From Scatomorpha sp040765295 (GTDB taxonomy: Bacteria; Bacillota; Clostridia; Oscillospirales; Oscillospiraceae), in the NCBI GenBank assembly GCA_040765295.1, contig JAXGSB010000001.1:930001-994000 (forward strand): a stretch of DNA of 64,000 nucleotides, written 5' to 3'. The notes under the pieces were generated by a model that worked only from the letters and a program-made list of their open reading frames with translations, was not told where the DNA came from and did no database searches. Both the position numbers and the translations under genes were made by a program. Of the stretch, positions 58,372 through 64,000 are shown piece after piece (within the stretch, counting starts at the first letter, position 1; the number at the start of each line of letters is the position of its first letter).

Positions 58372-59133
58372 ATGGAGTATAAGATACTCAAGTCAAGACA
58401 AAACAGTGAAATACAAAGACTTAAAAAGCTTTATGCCCAAGGCAGCTTCAGAAAAAATGAGAATGAATATGTCTTAGAGGGCGAGAAGCTTCTTTTCGAG
58501 GCAGTGGGCGAGGGAATAAAAATAAAATCTGTTTTTCTGCACCAAAAAAACAGCAGCATAGATATAGCGGAGTGCGAGAAGATTTTTGTTTTGCCCGAAG
58601 AGCTCTTTTCCTATGTATCCGAGCTCAAAAACTCCAAGGGGCCGATTTTCACCTTTGAGCCCAAGATACAAAAAACAGCCGATAAACTCAACACAGTCAT
58701 AGTTTTAGAAAATATACAGGACCCGGGAAATCTCGGCGGCATCATCAGAACTGCTGCAGGGCTTGGCATGGATGCTGTTTTATTAATAGGAAGCTGTGCC
58801 GATTACCTTTCACCTAAGGCTGCAAGGACGTCTATGGGCGCATGTTTCAGACAGACTGTGCTCGAAACTGATTTAAAGTCCTGCCTCGAGCTTATTTCCG
58901 CATCCAATCTAAGACTATATGCGGCGGTTCTGGACAGCAGTGCGCTACGCCTTGATGAGGTCAAGCTCGAAAGGGCCGCTCTGGCTATAGGAAACGAAGG
59001 CAGCGGCTTAAGCGCCGAGCTTATAAACTGCGCAGATGAGAAGGTTTACATACCTATGGAGCGATCCGAATCGCTCAACGCATTGGCGGCGGCCAGTATT
59101 TTTATCTGGGAGATGTTTAAATGGCGGAATTAG
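58372..59133 (+). CDS. TrmH/SpoU-family RNA 2'-O-methyltransferase
   Basis: 253 residues. An N-terminal substrate-binding domain (KNENEYVLEGEKLLFEAVGEGIKIKSVFL), then the SPOUT trefoil knot: VIVLENIQDPGNLGGIIRTAAGLG, KAARTSMGACFRQ, LAIGNEGSGLSAELI and VYIPMERSESLNALAAASIFIWEM. The final motif binds SAM in the knot. It methylates ribose in rRNA or tRNA; the site cannot be told from sequence. Weak SD (TTGGTG). Overlaps dprA by 13 bp. Confidence 0.88.
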   Translation: MEYKILKSRQNSEIQRLKKLYAQGSFRKNENEYVLEGEKLLFEAVGEGIKIKSVFLHQKNSSIDIAECEKIFVLPEELFSYVSELKNSKGPIFTFEPKIQKTADKLNTVIVLENIQDPGNLGGIIRTAAGLGMDAVLLIGSCADYLSPKAARTSMGACFRQTVLETDLKSCLELISASNLRLYAAVLDSSALRLDEVKLERAALAIGNEGSGLSAELINCADEKVYIPMERSESLNALAAASIFIWEMFKWRN

Positions 59134-60362
59134 CTAAGCCGAATAAAGATATGCTTTTGCGCTGGCTGTGGCTTTCAGAAAAGCAGAGTGTCAGACCATC
59201 GGTCAAAATCAGGCTTTTCAGAGGACTTGGCGGGATAGAAGAGGTGTACAGGGCAGATAAAAAAAATCTGTCAGCTTTTAATATCGGATCGAAAAAAGAG
59301 CTCCAGCTTCTGCTCGATAAAAATCTTAAAAGGGCAGAGGAAATACTCTGTGTTTGCAATGAGAAAAACATTAAAATCCTAAATTTCAGCGATGAAAACT
59401 ATCCCAATGAGCTTAAAAGGGCATATGACCCGCCGCTGACACTCTATTTGAGGGGAAGAGAAATAGACTTAAACTCCATGTTTTTACTCACAATAGCAGG
59501 CACGAGAAGCGCATCAACCTATGGCATAGCCCTTGCCGAGAGTTTCGGCAGAGACGCCGCCTTAAGCGGAACGGTCTTGGTTTCGGGCCTCACAAGGGGG
59601 ATAGATGAAAGAAGTGCAGAGGCCTGCATCGGCTATGGAGGCAGCTGTATCGGGGTTTTGGGAACGGTCATAGACAGCTCCGACAGCAAGGGACTTTATG
59701 ATAAGATAATACGAAACGGTCTTCTTGTCAGCGAGTATGCGCCGGGAGCAAAAACTTTGGCTGCAAATTTCAGGGCCAGAAACAGAATTCTTGCGGGGCT
59801 CTCATCGGCATTGTGCATTGTTGAAGCGCCGGAAAAAAGCGGAGCTCTGCTGCTTGCAGATGAGGCGCTATCACAGGGTAAAGAGGTTTTTGTCTGCCCT
59901 TCAAATTTCGGGTCAAAAAGCGGGGCGGGGTCAAACGCTCTGCTTAAAGACGGCGCAAGCCTTCTCAGCTCATTTTGGGATATAATAGAGGAGTTTAAAG
60001 AGCTTTACCCGAATCAACTGAAGATGAAGCCGGAGTCAGAATTTCCGATGTCGGAAAGTCTCGATTTAAAGACAAAGCCGCCTAATAAGACTGCAAATAG
60101 AGAGCCGTCTTTTGATAAAAGCGTTGACAAGGCAAAGAGCGAGGCTTATATTGAACTTCGTGGGCAGCTGGAAAAGCTCCCCGAGCTCCAGCTAAAGATA
60201 GTTTCAGCGCTTGGAAATGATTCGGTTCATATAGACGAAATATCAGATAGGCTGGGGGTACCTGTTTACAAAATAACTGCTGAGCTTACGCTTATGCAAA
60301 TTAAGGGGCTTGTTAAAAGGGAACACGGGAACAGATACAAGCTAAATGTAGTTTATAAGTAG
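59121..60362 (+). CDS. dprA: DNA processing protein DprA
   Basis: 413 residues. An N-terminal helical part, then the Rossmann-like domain: AGTRSASTYGIALAESFGRDAAL, VSGLTRGIDERSAEACIGYGGSCIGVLGTVIDS, LVSEYAPGAKTLAANFRARNRILAGLSSALCIVEAPEKSGAL, and a C-terminal winged helix (SVHIDEISDRLGVPVYKITAELTLMQIKGLVKREHGNRYKL). It loads RecA on incoming single-stranded DNA during transformation. Residues 300-345 form a variable linker. Confidence 0.92.
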   Translation: MAELAKPNKDMLLRWLWLSEKQSVRPSVKIRLFRGLGGIEEVYRADKKNLSAFNIGSKKELQLLLDKNLKRAEEILCVCNEKNIKILNFSDENYPNELKRAYDPPLTLYLRGREIDLNSMFLLTIAGTRSASTYGIALAESFGRDAALSGTVLVSGLTRGIDERSAEACIGYGGSCIGVLGTVIDSSDSKGLYDKIIRNGLLVSEYAPGAKTLAANFRARNRILAGLSSALCIVEAPEKSGALLLADEALSQGKEVFVCPSNFGSKSGAGSNALLKDGASLLSSFWDIIEEFKELYPNQLKMKPESEFPMSESLDLKTKPPNKTANREPSFDKSVDKAKSEAYIELRGQLEKLPELQLKIVSALGNDSVHIDEISDRLGVPVYKITAELTLMQIKGLVKREHGNRYKLNVVYK

Positions 60363-60370
60363 GGAGAAAT

Positions 60371-62608
60371 ATGTCTAAAGAAAAAATACTGGTAATAGTA
60401 GAGTCGCCGGCGAAGTCAAAAACAATTGAAAAGTATTTAGGTCCGGACTATGTTGTAAGCTCGTCGATGGGGCACCTTAGAGACCTGCCTAAAAGCAAAT
60501 TGGGAGTTGATGTAGAAGCCGGATTTGAACCTGAATATATAGCGGTAAAGGGAAAAACCGCAATAATTGCCGACCTGAAGAAAAAAGCAAGCGGCGCATC
60601 CAAGGTATATCTTGCGACCGACCCTGATAGGGAAGGCGAAGCAATAGCTTGGCATCTCAAAGAACTTTTAAGTATAAGCGACGAGAAAGCCTTCAGAGTC
60701 AGTTTTAATGAGATTACGAAAAAAGTTGTAAGCGAGAGCATTAAAAATCCCAGAGATATAGATATAGACCTGGTAAACGCTCAGCAGGCTCGCCGCATAC
60801 TCGATAGATTAGTGGGCTATGAGCTCTCGCCTTTATTGTGGAAGAAGATTAGAAGAGGACTTTCTGCCGGACGAGTTCAGTCGGTAGCCAGCCGCATCGT
60901 AGTCGACAAGGAAGAGGAAATCAGGTCTTTTAAGGCCGAGGAATACTGGACGATAGATGCAGAGCTTTATAAAGATGAAAACACGGAAACACTGCTTGCA
61001 AAGTTTTACGGAGATGAAAACGGCAAGATAGAACTTAAAAACGAGGAGGAAAGCCGCAAGGTAAAAGAGGCAGTCGAGAACAGTCCGTTTATAATAAAGC
61101 AGATTGAAAGCTCTAAGAAGAACAGGAGCGCAGCTCCTCCTTTTATAACTTCCTCCTTGCAGCAAGAGGCTTCCAGAAGACTCGGCATGACCCCCAGAAG
61201 GACAATGGTCATTGCCCAGCAACTCTATGAGGGAGTTAACATTGCGGGGAAGGGCAGCATAGGTCTTATTACATATATGCGTACCGACTCGTTGAGAATT
61301 TCCGAGCAGGCTTTAAGCGATGCAGCGGCTTATATAAAATCCAACTTTGAAGAAGACTATTACTACGGAAAGCCAAGACGATTTAAGGCAAAGAAAGATG
61401 CGCAAGATGCGCACGAGGCAATCAGGCCTACAGACGTATTCTTGAGCCCTGTGAGCATAAAATCCAGCCTCAGCTCCGATCAGTTCAGGCTTTATAGGCT
61501 TATTTGGTCAAGATTTTTGGCTTCTCAGATGAGCAACGCCGTATACGATACACTCAAGATAAGAATAAACTCAGGCGGATATATATTTAACCTCAATGCG
61601 TCTGTGATGAGCTTTAAAGGCTTCACTGCGGCTTATGAATTCGGACTGGAGGAAGAGGAAGAGGATATTAAAAAGTCCTTGCCGCAGCTTGAGGAAGGCG
61701 AGGAGCTGAAGCTTAAAAAACTCGATGTACAGCAGCGATTCACGCAGCCTCCTGCGCGCTATACAGAGGCCACTTTAATCCGTGAGATGGAAGAAAACGG
61801 CATAGGCAGGCCTTCCACCTATGCTCCGACTATAAGCACTATACTCTCGCACGAGTATGTGGTTAAAGAAGGCAAGTATCTAAAGCCATCTGTTTTGGGC
61901 GAGACTGTCACCAATATGATGAAGGAACATTTCCCCGAAATTGTAAGCACTACGTTTACAGCTGGGATGGAAGAAGGCCTCGACGATATAGAAGAAGGCA
62001 AAAAATCGTGGAAAGACTTTCTCTCCGAGTTTTATCAGGAGTTTTCAGAGGATCTTAAAAACGCCGAAAATATTCCGAGAATTAAAATTCCCGAAGAAGT
62101 TACAGAAGAAGTCTGTCCCAAGTGCGGAAAGAATCTTGTAATCAAATTTGGAAGATTCGGGCGCTTTTTGGCCTGTCCGGGGTTCCCCGACTGTGATTTC
62201 ACTATGCCATTGATTGAAACCATGCCCGGCTCTTGTCCGAAATGCGGAGGCAGAATACTCAAGAGAAAGTCGAAAAAAGGTTACACGTTTTATTCCTGTG
62301 AAAACGGATCAAAACGCAAGGAGGGGAGCGAGAACTCCGATGAGTTTGTGCCTGAGTGTGATTTTATAACTTGGGACGTGCCCACGGAGGACAACTGCCC
62401 CGAATGCGGCTGGACCATGTTCAAAAAGTCGGGCAGAGGAGCTAAGAAGAGCTTCTGTATGAATCTGGAATGCAGCCTTTTTGTACCTGAGGAAAAGAGG
62501 GGCGGCTATTATAAAAAAACAAGCAAAAGCGCTAAAACAAAAGCTGCTGCAAGTGACGATAAGAAGACAGTGAAAAAGACAGCAAAGAATACAAAAGGAA
62601 GTAAATGA
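60371..62608 (+). CDS. topA: DNA topoisomerase I
   Basis: 745 residues. Toprim domain (VIVESPAKSKTIEKYLG; VYLATDPDREGEAIAWHL), the catalytic Tyr in GLITYMRTDSLRIS, SAGRVQSVASRIVV and IGRPSTYAPTI. Three C-terminal zinc-ribbon repeats (CPKCGKNLVIKFGRFGRFLACPGFPDC; CPKCGGRIL; CPECGWTMF) and a lysine-rich tail. It relaxes negative supercoils. Eight bases after dprA, four-base overlap with trmFO. Confidence 0.95.
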   Translation: MSKEKILVIVESPAKSKTIEKYLGPDYVVSSSMGHLRDLPKSKLGVDVEAGFEPEYIAVKGKTAIIADLKKKASGASKVYLATDPDREGEAIAWHLKELLSISDEKAFRVSFNEITKKVVSESIKNPRDIDIDLVNAQQARRILDRLVGYELSPLLWKKIRRGLSAGRVQSVASRIVVDKEEEIRSFKAEEYWTIDAELYKDENTETLLAKFYGDENGKIELKNEEESRKVKEAVENSPFIIKQIESSKKNRSAAPPFITSSLQQEASRRLGMTPRRTMVIAQQLYEGVNIAGKGSIGLITYMRTDSLRISEQALSDAAAYIKSNFEEDYYYGKPRRFKAKKDAQDAHEAIRPTDVFLSPVSIKSSLSSDQFRLYRLIWSRFLASQMSNAVYDTLKIRINSGGYIFNLNASVMSFKGFTAAYEFGLEEEEEDIKKSLPQLEEGEELKLKKLDVQQRFTQPPARYTEATLIREMEENGIGRPSTYAPTISTILSHEYVVKEGKYLKPSVLGETVTNMMKEHFPEIVSTTFTAGMEEGLDDIEEGKKSWKDFLSEFYQEFSEDLKNAENIPRIKIPEEVTEEVCPKCGKNLVIKFGRFGRFLACPGFPDCDFTMPLIETMPGSCPKCGGRILKRKSKKGYTFYSCENGSKRKEGSENSDEFVPECDFITWDVPTEDNCPECGWTMFKKSGRGAKKSFCMNLECSLFVPEEKRGGYYKKTSKSAKTKAAASDDKKTVKKTAKNTKGSK

Positions 62609-63930
62609 GGCAGAAAGTAAAAGTTATAGGAGCAGGCTTGGCAGGCTGTGAATGTGCCTGGCAGCTTGCCAAAAGAAATATCGAGGTAGAGCTCTTTGAA
62701 ATGAAACCTGATAAGATGAGTCCTGCGCATAATTTGGAGAGCTTTGCGGAACTCGTGTGCTCAAATTCATTTAGAAGCGATGAGCTCGGCAACGCTGTAG
62801 GACTCTTGAAGGCAGAGCTCAGAGTTTTGGATTCTCTGATTATGGAGGCGGCGGACGCCACTAAGGTACCTGCCGGCTCCGCTTTGGCAGTGGATAGGGA
62901 GGGCTTTTCGGAGTATGTTACCGAGAAGATCAAAAGTTCTCCGAATATTAAGATAATTCATGAAGAGGTAAAGTGCATACCCGACGGCAGAGTTGTTATT
63001 GCAGCTGGCCCCTTGGTCAGCGAAGCTCTTGCTAAAGAGATTAAAGACTGCACCGGCGACACAGGGCTTTTTTTCTTTGATGCCGTAGCGCCGCTTGTGA
63101 GCTTTGAAAGCATAGATATGGAGAACGCCTATTTTGCCTCGAGATATGACAAAGGCAGCCCCGACTACATCAACTGTCCGCTGAACAAAGAGGAGTTTCT
63201 GTCTTTTCATAACGAGCTTTTAAATGCCGAGATGGCGGAGCTTAGAGATTTCGAAGACAGCGCGGTGTTCGAGGGCTGTATGCCCATTGAGAGTCTGGCT
63301 AAAAGGGGAGAAGATACAATGCGCTTCGGGCCTCTGAAACCGGTCGGTCTCACAAATCCAAAAACAGGAAAGCAGGACTACGCCGTAATTCAGCTTCGCA
63401 GGGACAACAGTGAGGGAAGCATATACAACATGGTGGGCTTTCAAACTCATCTCAAGTTTAACGAACAGAAAAGAGTTTTCAGCATGATACCTGCCCTTAA
63501 GAATGCGGATTTTTTGAGATACGGCCGTATGCACAGAAACACCTATATAAACTCTCCCGGACTTTTGGATGCGCAGTACAGACTGAAAAAGAATAAAAGT
63601 ATAAGCTTTGCCGGCCAAATAAGCGGAGTTGAGGGATATGTCGAATCCACGGCCTCGGGAATGCTGGCAGGTCTTTCAATCTGCGCCGAAATTTTAGGTG
63701 AAGAGGAGATAAACTTCCCGCGGAAGACGGCAATAGGTGCTTTGGCGTCTTATATCTCGAACGAGAGTATCGTCAATTTCCAACCCATGAATATAAACTT
63801 CGGAATTATAGAGAGTTTGGACTATAGAGTTAAGGGAAAAAGAGAGAAGAACTTAGCTGTTTCCCGAAGGGCTCTCGAATGTATAGATGAAATCAAAGAA
63901 AGGAAGATTTTCAGTGAAAATTGTTCTTGA
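62605..63930 (+). CDS. trmFO: Methylenetetrahydrofolate-tRNA uracil-5 methyltransferase
   Basis: 441 residues. FAD-binding start VIGAGLAGCECAWQLAKRNIEVELFEMKP, then CSNSFRSDELGNAVGLLKAEL, PAGSALAVDREGFS, GCMPIESLAKRGEDTMRFGPLKPVGL and SFAGQISGVEGYVESTASGMLAG. It makes ribothymidine at tRNA position 54 using folate. The ATGA overlap with topA shows coupling; the order dprA-topA-trmFO is typical of Firmicutes. Confidence 0.95.
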   Translation: MRQKVKVIGAGLAGCECAWQLAKRNIEVELFEMKPDKMSPAHNLESFAELVCSNSFRSDELGNAVGLLKAELRVLDSLIMEAADATKVPAGSALAVDREGFSEYVTEKIKSSPNIKIIHEEVKCIPDGRVVIAAGPLVSEALAKEIKDCTGDTGLFFFDAVAPLVSFESIDMENAYFASRYDKGSPDYINCPLNKEEFLSFHNELLNAEMAELRDFEDSAVFEGCMPIESLAKRGEDTMRFGPLKPVGLTNPKTGKQDYAVIQLRRDNSEGSIYNMVGFQTHLKFNEQKRVFSMIPALKNADFLRYGRMHRNTYINSPGLLDAQYRLKKNKSISFAGQISGVEGYVESTASGMLAGLSICAEILGEEEINFPRKTAIGALASYISNESIVNFQPMNINFGIIESLDYRVKGKREKNLAVSRRALECIDEIKERKIFSENCS

Positions 63931-64000
63931 TGCAATGGGAGGAGACAAGGCTCCCATTGCCGCGGTTGAAGCTGCAATTTTGGCATCCCAGATTGAGGGT
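63914..64000 (+). CDS. plsX: Phosphate acyltransferase PlsX, N-terminus (runs off the window)
   Basis: Starts with GTG and overlaps trmFO by 17 bp. The visible 29 codons read VKIVLDAMGGDKAPIAAVEA, then AILASQIEG. IxDAMGGDxAP is the PlsX signature; the enzyme makes acyl-phosphate for membrane lipid synthesis. Only the first strand and helix are in view. Confidence 0.85.
   Translation, partial: MKIVLDAMGGDKAPIAAVEAAILASQIEG

Noticed and set aside
1..64000. CRISPR arrays, tRNA or rRNA genes, reverse-transcriptase or diversity-generating elements
   Set aside because: No regularly spaced repeats, no cloverleaf and no RT motif were recognised; none was found by eye, but a covariance search was not possible.

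Overview
The window looks like a low-GC anaerobic Firmicute (Clostridia or Tissierellia type). The evidence is SD-driven genes, an [FeFe]-hydrogenase with NuoE/NuoF-like subunits, and the Gram-positive gene order dprA-topA-trmFO with comEC-holA nearby. I see no 16S rRNA and no tRNA, so I do not name a genus. About 36-37 kb on the left is an AT-rich integrated siphophage. The right part is more GC-rich chromosome. Between them lies a recombined strip of defence-like fragments, a hydrogenase operon and an insertion sequence.

Region 1 (1-2908), end of the phage replication module: the C-terminus of a primase/VapE-type protein, a VRR-NUC nuclease, a SNF2 helicase broken by a 5-bp duplication inside its Walker A motif, a DUF1492-like late regulator and an HNH nuclease. 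Region 2 (3015-11416), packaging: the small and large terminase genes are separated by a 6.2-kb cargo block. The block holds a phage S-adenosylmethionine synthetase, a ParB-DNA methyltransferase fusion, a protein of the type labelled virulence-related, DUF4314, an amidoligase, a gamma-glutamylcyclotransferase, a DUF5049-like protein and three small unknowns. Four near-identical intergenic elements, each just upstream of a start codon, make the block look like a series of separately controlled units. Region 3 (11438-28365), virion and lysis: portal, ClpP-like protease, HK97 capsid, head fibre, connectors, major tail protein, tail chaperones joined by a -1 frameshift, a self-contained moron, tape measure, Dit, tail endopeptidase/fibre proteins, a GH18 tail hydrolase, holin and amidase.

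Region 4 (28351-31549) is a 3.2-kb insertion that cuts the amidase gene inside its C-terminal SPOR-like domain; the missing 26 codons are found intact at 31550-31630. The insertion carries three lipoprotein genes and a decayed OmpA-like tail. Region 5 (31717-35627) holds a helix-turn-helix/zinc protein, a SHOCT-like protein and two tandem large serine recombinases. A TIR-like gene and the first 68 codons of a type III restriction methyltransferase follow; the latter breaks off just before its DPPY motif and may mark the phage right end.

Region 6 (37.7-45.5 kb): a DUF6904-like gene, a DUF4143 ATPase, the HydC-HydB-HydA hydrogenase operon and an IS481-like element bracketed by 27-bp repeats. 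A 15-bp copy of the guaA 3' end at 40183 suggests that part of this region is an island integrated at guaA. Region 7 (45.6-64 kb), core chromosome: guaA (synthetase part only), nrdR, RNase M5-like toprim gene, holA, comEC and a CofE-like ligase on the minus strand; ahcY, mgtE, an AEC transporter and an XRE regulator on the plus strand; glyA on the minus strand; then the overlapping plus-strand run trmH-dprA-topA-trmFO-plsX.
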